A stretch of 64,000 nt of DNA. Source: Phoronis australis. Lineage: Eukaryota > Phoronida > Phoronidae. Every line of letters begins with the position of its first letter. Positions within the stretch are counted from its first letter, which is position 1. The translations under genes and the position numbers were made by a program. The notes under the pieces are model-generated. The model saw only the letters and a program-made list of their open reading frames with translations, was not told the origin of the DNA and did no database searches. The stretch lies in contig NMRA01000567.1 in the NCBI GenBank assembly GCA_002633005.1, forward strand, positions 70,954-134,953, in the 5' to 3' direction. Shown piece after piece: positions 24,201-39,200 of the stretch.

Positions 24201-27200
24201 TTACTTTTAATGGTAGAAATCAATGCTGGCATGGGAAAATTTGACAGAGGCAAATGTGCGAGAGTTAGTTTTGTGATTTCCATTTTGGTCATATTTGGGA
24301 GACAGTGAAGTTCACTTTTCATCTGTGTTTGATAAACTAAAGTCATCTTCTGTGAGCTGTGAACCACCATGATCCATGAGGTGATTTTTTTTCTGTGTAG
24401 TGTTTTTTTCTTAAAATCTTCTCAATGTAGACAAAAATTTCTAAGATGTATAAGTTAGGAATTTCCTTCTGACCTCATCAGTGTGAATACTTTTTCCATT
24501 TTCTCAATATTTATATGTGGGTGCATATTGCCATCATCTCTGTGAACGTCTGGCATCCACTGCTCTATCTCCTAAACCCCTCACAGGATCTTAATGAGAC
24601 TTGGTAGATGTTTTCATATTAAGAATTTCGGACCAATCTCACTACCACTGTGGCCCTTAGTGGCAATTTTATATTTTTTACCATTTCCTCTGTATCTTTG
24701 GAATTCTTGCATAGATTTTCATGAAACTTGCCAAATAGGTTTTTATTGAGGAGACAACACCTTTTCATTTTTGGTTGGCTGTGACAATTCTGCGCCTCCT
24801 AGTTTTTTGGCGTCCACCTTTCTATCTGCCAAACCGCTTGAAGAATTTTTATTAAAATTGGCAGATGTGTTCTTAATGAGGAGACCGTGGCTGATGCTGA
24901 TTTTCAGACGGATTTCACTACTCTAGTGCCCTCTTGTGGTAATTTTGTTTTGTTGCGTCTGCGGCTTATTTCCTTAACCCTTAGCAAGAACTTAGTGACA
25001 TTTGGCAGATGTGTTTCTATGGAGCTGACAACAGAATAATGACGAGTTTCAGTCCATTCTGATGATTGTTCTGCTCCTTAGTTGCAATTATATTTTTTAT
25101 TTTCCTCTATATCTTCCTAGTTCCCTGTTCAGACAGATTTTCATGAAATTTGGCAAATAGGTCTTTTACAAGGAAACGACGATGCCGTTCAATTTTTGGA
25201 TGGATTCGATAGATTTTATGCCATCATGTAGCCATTTTTGTTATTTTTGCATCCGTTTCTTGGCATCCGCCTCTCTATCTGCCATACTGCTCTAAAGATA
25301 ATTATGAAAACTTTGTGTTCATGATGAGAAGGCGTATGCTGCCAAATGTCCTTAACCCTTTAATGGAGCTTTGTGATAGCTGTGTTCCTATGGAGCTGAC
25401 GACAAATGATCTGAATACCACTGTGCCCCTAGTGGCAAAGAGTGTTTTTGCTCTTGCCTCTGTATCATTGGAAGTCAATTAATGTGTTTTCATGAAATTC
25501 GGAGACAACAAGAGACAGATTTGATACTTTCTGCACCATCTAGTGGCCATTTAAAGATTTTTATGCGTGTCTTTTACGTCCGCCTCTTTATCTGCCTAAA
25601 GACTCAAAGGATCAATGTGAAAATTAATAGTTGTGCTCCTGATGCGAAGATCCTGGCTGATGTTGATTTTTGCATGTTTTTGACTAATCTGGCTTCCCAT
25701 AAGGGCAGTTTTGTTTTTTGCGTCTATGGCTGTCTTTGCTCAAACCTTTGAAGGATCTTTGCGAAATTAGTCAGACGAGTTCCTACAGAGATAGCACCAG
25801 ATGAAGTTGAGTTTCAAACCAATCAGACTATAGCTGTGCCACCTTTTGTTTTTTACGTTTGCCTCTATATCTTAGGAGTTCCTTGGCTTGTTTTTATGAA
25901 ATTTGGCAAATAGTTGTGTATTACAGAGATAGCCCCACCTTCTCAATTCAGACGGTTTGACGCAGTCTTCACCATCTAATGGCCATTTTTGTGTTACTAA
26001 AAACACGCATAGAAGCACACCGTTTGTGGTGCTATGGCTACACGTTGCCCTTGTTTGAAAAACAAGTGGTTCATATACTTTTTTGACTTGTTTACTAATT
26101 ATTTTCAAAAGTTTGAGCTTGATGACACTTCTTTTTAAACAATAAAAGTACCTTGTTGATGAGAAAGATACAGCAATTGCTTCTTGAGTATGTAAATGGT
26201 TGCATCAAAACAGTGCTCTTCGTCCACATGAAGTAAATTTAGAAATCTTTTATCTTTTACTCACTATTTCTCGCTTCCGGGAGGTACGTCAATGAATGTA
26301 AAAAGGATGGAATAGACAAACCCTGCGTGTTTTCTCTTTTGTATGTGTGAGACAAATGCATGTCAAGTTAATATAATTATTTCTTTTGTCTTACAGTGCT
26401 ATAGAGACTAAGGCAAAATCGGACTTGGGTGAAGCCACACCTGTCCATCCTCCACTAAAAAGTATGTAGTGTGGTGTCTCAGCAAAGTCCAGTTACAACA
26501 TCCCGTTCTTATCCCCACCAATTGAGCAATGTATGAAATGTAAAAAGATGGCTTTGTAAAAGTTTGTTTCAAAAAGGGCTCTAGAACCTTTGCAAATATT
26601 CAAATCAGTTGTATTATACAACCAAAATAAGGTTTTAAAAGTTTTTTCAGCTTTAATCCTTGGAATTTTAAAACCAGAAGTGGTGGTAATTCTCCTAACT
26701 TAACGATTATTGTAAAAATCGTCATACGTACCCCACAGTCAGTTGTAATGACTGATATTGTTCATGCTGCTTGTTGTATACCACCATACGATCACCTGTT
26801 TGATTTTATTTCTATCCATTTATTCGGCAGTCTGTATCATACCTTTGGCAAAGACCGCATCGCTTGAAAAGAAAGGGAATATTTTAATATATTTTAGTAC
26901 TGACGTTCGGCATTTTTCTTTTACTGGTTTTGCTATTTTATATTTCTTATCTGTTGGTAACTGCACGGCATTCCACCATCTATTTGATTTATTTATTAAC
27001 GAGATAAATAACTCAAAACGATAAATGGAAAATCCTGACACAAATTGTTTTTCGAGGCTTTGATCACTGAAGCACAACAATTTTGGAAATTGGTGGACAA
27101 GTTGCAAAGAAGCAAAATCCTTCAAAAGGTATGCCGAAAGCAGGCAGGTAGTTAAACATGATTTGAGTCACTCGGGTGGCAGTGTTGTTTGTTTAATGTT

Positions 27201-30200
27201 ACGTTTCCTTCAGTAAAGGCTAAAACCAATTCTATTATTCAATCACCATTTTAATCGAAGATAAAACCAATCAGTCTAAAGAAAACTTAAAATTTCAAAT
27301 TTGTGACGCTGAAGAAAGTTCAACTGATCTTCAGTCCATAATTGTTATGAATCTTGCTGGGTTATATTGCAATTATCCTCTGTTCTATACAATCATGTGA
27401 ACTTGCAAGAATTCACAATCCCAAATTAAAGGGCCAGCCTTATCTTCCACTTCAATCTGTTAGTGAGAGCCTCTTTGTCCTGACTCGTTTGAGCTTGTGG
27501 GTCATTCAGATAAAAAAACTAGGTCAGTAGGTGTTTTGAAAATGACTAAATTTGATTGCTTCATTTTTCACATCATTTCTCAAGTTACGGCTTTAACTCT
27601 TCAACAGATGCGCTTTTGATAAAATGGCGTGGAAAAGAAGAGATGAGTATGGAAAATATTATTTCCACCTATGTTGCTAACTTCTTGCATTGACTGACTT
27701 TTCCTGTGTTCGTTAGCACCAGCACTGTGTGTTGCTCCGGTGGGCATTACAACTAAGGTAAATGTTTTGACTGCAAAATATATGCCAAGTTACTATTTAC
27801 AGGGTTTCTTCCTTTAGCCCTATGCTTATAATGTTTAGATTGGTTGTGTCTAAATGTCATTTGATAATAGACGGCACTGATTTTGTCTTTCATTTTCAGC
27901 TGAACCAGTGAAGTTGACCCGACCCTCTCAGGACGTGCTCGTCTCATCCTTGTGTATTTTGGCCGAGACCCCCGTGGATCCACCGTCATTGGGCACAGCA
28001 TGTGCCTCTCCTGCAAAGCCCATCTCTAAGCGACCCTCGCTACTGATTGGTGGTGCCATCAGAAAAAACATTGACTCACTGGCTCGTGACGCCAGCGTTA
28101 CGTTAGACTCTGATGTGGAGACAATGAACGAGGTTAATCAAGCCATGAGTGTAGAAAGCGTGATGCCAATTATTACCGACGAGGAAAGTGCAATCGTTTT
28201 TGGGCCAGAGATGGACCTGGCTTCAGACAATCCCTTCACCCCATGCCTTCTGATACATAGTGTTAGTCGAGCACTACCTGCAAAGGCACGGCAGTCCGAT
28301 GGCGCCACCAGCAAGGTGGGGCAGTCGAGCAGTGGAACGAAAAAAGACATGTACATGACACACAACATGGTGCACGCTGACGACGATGTTTATGAAGACA
28401 TGACCTATGACACAGTTATGCCAGGCACAAACAAGTTCTCTACTTTATCAATGTTCCCACCCAGTTCTATCAAGTTCATGGGTGGCGGACCAAAAGAGAC
28501 AGCCTCTGTCAACTGTCCCCCCACCCCTGGGGACAAGATTCCCGCAGTGGCCAAAGTGTATGAGGAATGGCTGGACGGTACCATTCTCCAATGCGTTCGT
28601 CTCCCTGAACAACTCCGCCACCCTGAGTACTGCATCAGCTCCATCACACCTACCTACGATGGCAAACATGTCATCGTGGTAGTCAGTTTGCGGAAAAAAT
28701 CTGGACTCATTCTGGTGGGTAGGGAGACGAATGTGGATTCTGGGATGGAGATGGTCTCTTCACTGCCGTGTTCTGGTTGTATTCTTGTTTACGAGATAAA
28801 GTTGTCAGAGACAGTTCCGCTTCTGAATGAAATACCTGTGAGAACATGCTTTATCGATAAATCCGAGGAGTCGATACGCTCGGTCTTTGTGCTGCCTCGT
28901 GAACTTGGCTCATCTCAGGAGGAGGATGAGCCATTATCACCGAAACTGAGCGAAAAGGTTGAATTAGGGGTTTTAGAAGGACAATTTGCCGTGATAACGA
29001 AGGCTGGATTGATTCGCATATACAACCTGGCTACTCTGGAGTCGCTGACAGATGTGTCGCCAGCAGATGGTGACACCTATGTCTCTCTCACTTACTGTAA
29101 TGGTAACAACTGTTTATGTTTTAATTTAAATGATCGCCTTATATTTATTAGATTTTCGTGCAGTAAACATCTATTTTTTTCAAGCCAAATATTGTAGCCA
29201 GTCTTCCCTCTATAGAACAAGCAGCATTAGGTTACTCACTGATGGCATTATTCTGTCATGAACACACTTCTTCTGGGCTGTTTTTTTTTTTCTCTTGCTA
29301 CACATTTCTTTTCTCACAAGCTCTATTCCTAACATCTCCGTTACGTTTTTTCTTACGAACGGCACAAAACACGTAGTTCGTATGAGATAGAAAATGCTGT
29401 TCATGAAAAGTTTGCTCTGGAAAAAAGAACTCTTAGTAAATTTGTGGCAGATGATGACTACCTAGCCTGATATAGCAGAAAATGGTTACCGTCACAACTC
29501 TAGTAGGGGGCTGTCGTATGAGACCTTGATTTCTATGTCATGTGCTGCCAGTACTAGACCCTTGTAATGGGAGTCCCTCAGGAAGCAATGGAGGCTGTTC
29601 TCGTGGGAACGGTGATTCAGATCGCCACCTAACTGTATCAGGAGTTATTTTATCACCATGGGTTGTATAGGGAAGCTGTTTGACTAAGTGAAAAGACCAT
29701 TTTATAGTTTATGTGGTTAGATGGGATGTGCTTTTACAAAAGTTATAAATTTCCTCCTCATCCGCTAGAGGTCACTGCCATCTGGTCCCATGTGGTCAGT
29801 CGCCACGTTGCTATTTGGAAGTCTCCCATTGTTGGTGCCCTAAGTGATGTTCAGCAGATGCTGTGCACAGGCAATGATGGTCTATCATGATTGTTCAATG
29901 TAAAATATTTTTGTACGCACATTGAATTCCTATCAGCAATCTATGAATTTCTTTGAATTGTATGGTGTAAATGGTAGATAATGTATCATATTAATGGTCG
30001 ATATCTTGCCTTCCACCATAAAGCCCGACCTCTGATTTAGACCACTTATCGTAATAAGACTTACCTTGGCTGGCTTCTCATTTAGATTAGTGCGATTTCT
30101 TGGCTTGCAAAGAACTGACAGGTCTTTGTTGTTTACGTTGAATAACCTGCTAAGTTGACTCAAGGTATTGGGCATGCTTTTGTGCTATAATCAACTGTCA

Positions 30201-33200
30201 ATTTTACCAAACCTAATAAAAATTACTTCTAATCTGGGTAAGGGGGAATTTGAGACTAATTTTGTAATGATAACCAGTCTCAATTGAAAATAATCGTTTT
30301 GACCTAAGGTAACTTTACAACAGCTCCAGCTTCCAAGAATATGTGCAGTATTGTGTGTTTGGCTCATTTTAATTTCCCTCTGCTGTGTAGGTGTGGATCG
30401 CCTCTGTGCTGCAACAGACATGGGCAAGCTGCACTTCCTACAGATAGGGCCGCGTGGCTTGGACTTTCCTGACGGTCAGATGGCTAGTCTGACTAGCAAT
30501 CCTACTCTAGTCTCATCCATGGAATCCACGTCAGCTGCAGAACTGCGCTCGCTTAGTTCTTTAGGTGAGACTGCAGGGACTTGGATTGTATTTTATTTCC
30601 ACTATTTTGTCTGTGTGTTGCATATTAGCCATGATTACAGTCCACACGAAAAATATTTTATAAAGTTTCTTTCAATTGTTACTGTATGTCATGTCGTGCC
30701 TTTCCAACCTCTCCAATTGTTGATTTCGCTTGCTCTCAGCTGTCATGAGTGGGAATTTCTGGTGCGGTCAGTTGCTATGACACGTGTCATTTGTGTTAAT
30801 TATTGTTGGCGTGAACTGTACATCTATTGGACAGTAAGCATTATCATGCACCCACATATATCCCAATTTCTGTATGGGCAACCACCTCTCCATCTCCCAA
30901 ATTCATTGATGAAACCTCGTAAAATTTGGCCAACTTGTTCCAATTAGGGTATTAGTGAGACACATCAGTTCTGTTTTCGAACAATCAACATATGATGCAC
31001 ACCTTGTGGCAATTAATTTTTATGCGCTTCCTAGTGGCCATTTTTATTATTTTTGAGTCAGTTGTAAAACAGATTCACCATATCTGTGAAGTCAGAAGTA
31101 ACTTTTTTCATTGGTGACTGTCAAAAGACTATTTGATTTGTTGGATTTAATAAGAAGTGACATATTTGACAATTTAATTGAATTATGTGCTTGTCAAATA
31201 AAAGAAAATAAGACCACAAACAATTGACCTACGCACATTCTCAAGATGTGTCTAAATACCTACGTTATTGCAGATTAAGTATTGCCCCATCTGTCAGAGT
31301 AAAAACGAAAATTGTTTAACTATGATTTCGACGGTCTCACATGGTCAGAGTACCTTGAGCATCATCACCCACCATTAGCTTGTGCGTGGATAAGTTCAGG
31401 TGCATTTAAACGGGCTTCAACACTTTGCATACTGTGCACCTGGTTAGTCATTTCAGTGACTGAGGTTCATACAAAAACGGCCCTATGGCACCGTGTAGTA
31501 ATGTGTGAATAGAGAACATCAATATTCTTCTTGACTACAGGTCTCCTTGTTGACCAGCGCCTCACCACCGATCTGCTGCAAAGGCTACATGAGCTGACAC
31601 TGTTTGAGAACCTGATGCCACGCTACTCGGCCACGCTGCCGCCATGTTGGTACGAGATCCAGCAGGAGCAACAGCAGCGACGTCATCCACAGCATCTCCA
31701 ACAACAGGGGGAGCTTCTGCAGCACACACGCACCTGGAAACTACAGCAAGATAGGTAGGTGATATTGAATATCTCATTCATCAAGCTCTCTCTGCATTTT
31801 TTCTGTAGGCAATTCGAAAAAAGGATTGTCACAAACTAGGAGGCATTGCATAACAATTGTAGCTGAACTCTCCTATTTCCCAGTAGTAAAAATGCATTGT
31901 ATGATCGATCTACGTCGGGAAATGTCAGTTAAGAGCTGAGTTGGTGCGAGCAAAGGACAATAGACTGTCACAAGTACAGGCAATGGACCAGCTTGCCAAA
32001 CTTCAGGGTTTCAGCACATTTACTCACTCTGGACCTGTCGGAGTACTTAATTGTCATAAGAAATACAGTTGTGTTGACAGTTATAACTAGCATGGCAGCA
32101 GTGAAGAAAAGCCAGGTTGGTGCCTGGCAGATGTGTGGCGTTGTGGGTAAATCTAACAAAGAGTGGCATTTTAATATTTGGGACGGTGCTATTGAAAGAA
32201 TCTCTTCTGGTCAAAAAGTGGGCAAATTTTGCAACATGTTAGTTTTTCTTTTTCTTCGATGTAGTGTGATGAATTTTGTTTGTAACTGTTTGTTTTGGTG
32301 CTCAACAGTTCATTTACAACAAAGTAATAAGCAGTTTTTCCCAAATAAAGTTAAGATTGAGAATGTTCTGTCTTCTGGAAAGGCTAAAATTTAGTTGCTG
32401 ATCCCTGCAATTTGCCTGTGATTTCTGAAAATGAATTATTACTGAAAATAAAGTTATGGTATATATTCACCTGTCATTTTCCTAGCACCAGCTGGAGCGA
32501 GCATCTTCTAGAGATTGCCCTGCCACGGCCTTCTTGTATTGGACACATTGATTTGAAGTTCTCGCTGCACCCACTCTGCACAGATCGACCTCACATAGAG
32601 GTCACCTTGCTTAGCCAAAACGTCGGCAAGATCGGTCGCAAGGTCTCCAGCCACCAGCACACTAACATCAGCAGTAATGCTAACGATGCCATTTCTGAAG
32701 ATGTCACCGACGGTGATAACAATATCGCTAGTCTGAAAGAGGCGACTTGCACACTGGACGTTGCAGCTGCGGCGCAGCAGGCATTTTACTCGGACGTCAA
32801 CAATGTGTCGGACCCGGAGTTCCTGGCCAAGCACAATGCGGAGATCCTGTGCGGTCCGCTAGACTTGATGTCACAGGTTGACCTGTCTAGTCAGAGTGGA
32901 CTGATCACCTTGACCAGTCCTCAGTTGCTGAAAACCATGTCTAGGTCATTTCTGATCCACATCAAGGCTCTGTTGACGGAAAAGGAACGGGAAAAGGTGA
33001 GAGTGAGCTTGGCATTTTATTCAAAATATAACCAAAAATTTATGGTATGTAGAAAGTTGGATGTGTTCATTTCTATTGTGACTAGCCGAAAGACATTCAC
33101 GTGTATTTCATGTAAACAATAGGTGATGTGTGGTTTTTATTTCGGTGAATTCGACTCTATTTTGTTAATTAATATCAGGATAGGGACCACTTGAAACCCT

Positions 33201-36200
33201 CACAATAATGCAGTATTTTCATTAGAATGCATGGCTTGTTTGCTTTAAATCAATCTTTAACGTGTATAAAGCTCAATTATACATCACCACTAAATTGCCT
33301 AGTATTTCCCTAATGCAATGTAAAGTCATGTAACAAGTTTGCTTCACCAACTTTAAACAACCATTATGATCCACCTGACTTGTAGGAGACTAAACCCAAA
33401 ACGGAGAAACCTGCAGACAAATCCAAATCCTCGGCTACATCATCCAAGGTTGTGATCAAGTCTAATTCCCCGAATACACCGTATCTGGAGTCTTTCTACA
33501 CGGGGGCAGGGACCAAAGGGCCATCAGTGGACCAAGTGGTCTCTTCTCTCCCTCGCCAGAAGCTGGAGGATATCCGAGGCTGTGATTGGCTGCATGAAGT
33601 CTCTGTGACAATACGCAAGCCACGTAAGACATCAGCGCCTACCAACAGCAATAGGTAAGTGGAGAAGGACGGTGAAGTGTGTGTGTAGATAATTTCAACA
33701 TAAGCAACCCATCCTAAGTTGTCACCATATTGGTTTAGTTGCATATTTAATTTTTGTCCTTATGTTAACACTGTCAAACAGTGCTGGATTATCCATAGAG
33801 ATAACTAAGCTAAATATTAGGACAACGCACAAAATAGGGTCCCCCTCACAAAATAGGGTCCCCTTGAAAGCTGTGACTGAGGAGAGGTGAAGTAGTGACC
33901 CCAGAGAAGGCAATTGTGATGACCGGAAGGTGTTGGATAATCAGGGCTCCAGACTGTCTACAGGTTACAGGCCCCGAGAAACCTTAATCCAGCACAGTTG
34001 CCTACGTATTGCCTAACACCAGGATCCAACAACGTAAGAAGTGCGTTGATTTCTTCAATGGAAAGGTTTACTGCCGCTGCTTGATTGCCATGTGGGAGAA
34101 TGTATCTAATTCCCTCATTCATATACTAGAAAGATTTTCAAATTGAAGGTGCATAGTAAGTTGCATAGTAAGTACAAGTGTGGAAGTTGCTGACATCTGA
34201 TACAAAGTAAACTGACGGCAGTATCATAAAAGAATCATTTTGATAAATGAGTGCTTCTCTTTGACTAACACAATGTCTATACGTTTGTAGTAACTGTTGC
34301 TGCAGGTGCCATACACACACAGACTAAGCGAAGTTGCCATGTAAGATGTCAGTTGTCAGAAATCTATTAGGTTGTCTATTGAATGTGTTGCTGGTGAATG
34401 TTTGCTTTGGTCCGAGGAAGTTTGTCATCTGTGTGACATCACTAATCATAATGATTTGAGGGTATTCAACAGTACTCCTATCCCTTGAAGATATACCTTC
34501 ATTTGAAGATCAATTTGTAGTCAATTATAACGTATATCTTTTCATAGTGACAACATTATGTAAATATCTACCTACAGGTTTCAGAGGGTGGCCATGCTGG
34601 ACAGTGGCGAGTTCCACAGGAACCTGGTACATGCTGTGTGTCGCCACGATGACCTCCCCTTGGTGACATCACTAGACCACCGGCAGGGCCTAGCCCTGGA
34701 CATTCTCTGTTGGATCACAGCCATTCAAGTCAACGAGCCGCAAACATTGAAAAGGTGAGCCAGCTGCCGCTTGTCAGTAAATTGAAATTCCTAGTAGTGT
34801 TTCACCTAGCCCTGGAACTCGTTTCATAAAATGTTGCCAAATCTGTTTGGACAAGCATGTCAAGGTGAAATTTTAAAAACAAAATTCCACTCAGTCTAAC
34901 TTGCCTGGTATATTTTGTATGTAGTGAAAGGTTTCATTTAAATTTTGGTCAAAATGGAGTTATACTTGTCTACGCTTTTAGTCTCATGTCTTATCATGAA
35001 AAATGCTCGAAGGCAAATTGTTATCTTGCCTGTTTTTTGTGTTTTTTCTTGTTTTGTTAATTAAGACATGATTTGAAGTTGGTATCAGTTGACAGACAAA
35101 TTTGTATTGTTGGGGTCAGTTTGTAGTGACAAATTAGAGCTAACAGTAACTGTAGTTAGAAGTATAAAGTTTTGCTCAGCCGTCATGTTTGTTTGTTCTT
35201 ATCAACTGCAGTCATGTGGCTGTCAACGAACTCAAAGTATAATAAACGTTGGTTTCTTGATGTTTGATGTCTGCGTTGTTAATAAGTGTATCTTGGCATA
35301 GGTGTTTAATGTGTTGAAAGTTTTTTGACTGTTGTTGGCAAATCTGCAATATGTTTAGAGCTGTTTTCTAGGTTTGCGGTAAGTTTTCTTTTTACCTTTT
35401 TCACAGTATGTTACTGCCAGGTTAAACCCGTTCGTTAAGTGGAGTTTTTAACCAATCCTTACTACAGTGTGTTCTGTTTATTTATAGTTTTTGCATTTGA
35501 CTTGAACAATGTTGTATTGTTGGATATGATCTTTTCAGCTCGAAACCATGTGCAGCCTATGCAGTCCAGTCGGAGTTACTTCCCCTTGTTAGGTCATGCT
35601 TCATCCACTCAGGTCGCACCGTTGCTCATAAGTGTGCCAAACTTCTTGTCTTGTGCATTCGGTGAGTACTCTCCAATCGACTTGACGTCGAGCCTTCTTA
35701 GGAACTCAGGGTACTTGTAAAACTGCTCAGATTATCAAAATGTGTTCAATGCTTGGGTGTTTGTTTGCAGTGGGTTTGATACACTGACAGTTTTATCATA
35801 ATTATTAGCAGAGTTTGTACAAGTTTCATCAAACACTCAGTGAATTACTGGTCATTGTGTGCCCTGGAGTACATAAACCTGTTTGGAAAATGTAAAATAA
35901 CAGTTTCAGTAAATTTTTTTTTTTTGAACTTCAAGAAAGTTTTGTGTAATTTTCTGCACAGGTTCATGTGGAACTCCCCTGACAAGGAGGCTGCCCCACT
36001 GTTCAATCGCAGTTTACTGCAGGCCCTCCTGGTATGCCTGCCTGGGGTTCTGGCTGCACGCTCTGCTGGTGCTGTGCGTTGGTTCTTCACTCTGCTCAAT
36101 CACGTGAAGAGCCTGGATGTTGGTCGCACAGCTGAGGCGTGCGCTGGCTTACTGTCAGCCATGTCGACTGCTTATGCTGAGCGGATGACAGATCTTCATG

Positions 36201-39200
36201 CTGTGTTAAGAACGAGGTCAGCTTGACTTTTTCGGCATTTTTCACTTATTTGATTTTCATATAAGCATCTGTCACCTGCGTCTATGGCATAATTGATCTT
36301 GTGTTTTACTAGTTGCCAAATTATTATTTACTATTATAATGAGTTAATTAAAATGGAAATTATTTCAAATCATTACAGACTGTGAATCTTATATTAGGTC
36401 TTGGGTCAGTTTCGAGTTAGTGAACAGGTTTAAACTTTTGAAATGTTATTCGAAGTCGCAATTTCTTTTTTAGGTTTGGCTTGTATGGCAACCCTTGTGA
36501 GCCATCTCTGTTTGACGTGGAACCATTGTCGCGCACCACATCCTCTCCCACACCCACTCCAGCACCCAGTGGACCTATTACCTATGCCCAAGCAGTCGGT
36601 AGTGTACCGCCTGTGTCAGCCCTCTCTGCTGGCATGGGATCAGTACAGTCATCATCAGCAGCAAGCAGCAGTTCTCAATCTCCTGCGGACGATATCGACT
36701 TTAAGGTGTGTAGAGGATGGAACCATTGCCTCCTCTTTATATCCTTGTTTAAAGCGTACTTTCAATGGTATTTGGTTCCTGCTTTATATTTTGAGTGTCT
36801 CTCTGAGCACACAAATGTCATAAATTGCCAACAGTTATGATTACTGACTTAAATTTGTCTACATAACCACGATGATCCTCGTATGGTGTTCTATTCAGAT
36901 CCCTTTTCAATGCAACTTCTTATTATGTAGCTTCACCGAAGTTATGACAAAAACACACTAGGAATCGTTTTAAAGTAAATTACAAATTTTGGCTGTGACT
37001 TTTCGACGATTATTCACAAGAAAAGATGTTGTACCCATCTTTTACACTGATTGTGTTTGGTGTTGTTAATATCATTTTCTAATGAGTTTCACTGATTATC
37101 TCCCCTGACCACAGGACCTCTTGTCGCTGAGCTCGCGGTCATCTGCTCGTTCGTCTCAGTGTAATGATAAGTTGCATGGTCTCCTAGAGGTGGAGCCACT
37201 ACACTTTGTCTGCCATGCCACTAGCGATGGTACTAAGATGGAGAAACTGGAACCAGGTCAATCATCCCCACGAGTCACAAATATTTGTAGTTTTGTCAAA
37301 GTTATCTTAAAAGTCTTGAGAGGAATCAGTTTAAAGATCAATTGTTCTTTAATGGAAAATTAGCCAAGAATAGTTACTGCAATGTTTTGTACATTTTTGT
37401 TAAGATGCGATGATTATTTTTTTGGAAACTACTGCATCTTCACGGTATTAATTTTTAATTAATTTTTTTGGTATTGACTAACTAAAAGTAATGGTGAAAA
37501 TCAAAATTTAGTTGCATTTTTATATTTAAATGTCTTTCGACCATTCAACGATGAAAATGCAATTGATGTGTTTGACCAAATGTGAGGGTCAGTGCCCAGT
37601 TCAGACTGAGATTAGACTAGTATGCTATCTCCTGCAAATACTTCCCGTTGTAATCGTGTATTACATGTTTATTACTCTTTTTCCAGGTGCCAACACTACG
37701 ATGTCCTCTGTAGGTAGCACGGGCATGACCTCATCGGGGGTTATGTCATTTATCAACCATGCCAACCTGCCACCAGCAGCAAGTGCTGCCGGTGCTGCCC
37801 TTTCATCACTCTCCTCGGCAATGGCGTCAGCGGAACAACAGCTGCAGCAACTGCAGTTGAAGACAACAACTCTGATGAAACTGCAGCAGCAAAAGGCAAA
37901 ACTCGAACAGAAGCTGGCCGAGTCGAAGGGAGCAGCCATCTTGTCATCTGGTTCGACGAGTCTGAGCAGCACTCCGCCAGGCTATGCCTGGCATGACACA
38001 TTGCCGCCGACGCCCAAAAGTACGCCATTATTCATGACTCCGCCTGTTACTCCACCTAATGAGTCGCAGGTGCTCGGACAACCTGTGGCTGCGGCACAGA
38101 CGATGCCATCGGTGCCTGAGGCTGTTGACCATCCACTGGACAATTCAACGACAATGAAATCATCAGACAAATCAGCTGGAAAGGTGAGTTGAGGTCGCTA
38201 CAATGTTAAACATCACTTGTAAGAATATATGAATGGGAATTCTTACTATTTATCATACAAATTTGGCATACAGGTGAAATTTTAATTCTTCAAATTTCTC
38301 AACAAAAAAACCTGTAGTATAGATTATAAGCTAGGATTGGGCTATGTAGATTATCAAAATAAGTGAAAAGTAATGTAGTTATCCTGTTTATTACTGTTTA
38401 TTAACTAAATGCCCTGAGGCAGAACTCTGCCAAACTTTGTCAAATTGTATGCCAGATTTTTTTGTGGCAATAATTTGGAACTTTTGTCATGATGATGTTC
38501 TTGAACTTTTGTCCTGGGAGGTGATTTTGACATTTCTAGTTGCCAGTTATAACAGACATGTATTCAGAATTCTAGGAAACAGTCGGGTACAAAATCGTTT
38601 AACTGAATTTAAGAAAAATTTATCCAGGATTGAAATGAATAGTTAGCCACCCTGATGTATTTTGTCAACCAGTTTATTTTGAACTGCTGAATGTACTGGT
38701 GTCTGTGATGACAAATTCCATCCCAATGTGGTCTTGGTAACTTAAACTATTTTATTACATGACCACTGATACTCCTCTCCTCTGATTACCTTTTAAAGGT
38801 GTAATGCTGATGGGCTAGGCATGGGATAATGCTTTTCATTCATTCTGTCCGTACCTCTGATGCATCTCTTCATGATCTGCCCAACTACAGGCTGCAGAAA
38901 CCAAACGCTTTGAGTCGTGTATTACTAAACAAAGCAAGAAGATGATAGAATTCAGAACGGATAAAAACATGCCAATCTAACAAGAGCCAAAGAACTCACA
39001 GGGAAGAAACATAATTATTCAGTGTTTCTATCATAAAACAAAAAACTGTTGACCTATCACTTACACATATCAGGTCATGTGGACCTTGTGTGAGGAATGT
39101 TACCTTTGAAAGATAGCACTTTCTCAGCCCATATCACCTAGTGTCACCCTCGGGATTAGTCTATGTGTACATAATGCTCCACAGGGATCACTGAAGGCTC

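Noticed and set aside
32412-33122. 236-residue ORF as a separate gene
   Set aside because: It is BIRC6 exon 13 (32486-32996) extended into both introns.
33829-33866. Tandem duplication of AAAATAGGGTCCCC
   Set aside because: Only two copies; a simple local duplication in an intron with no further structure.
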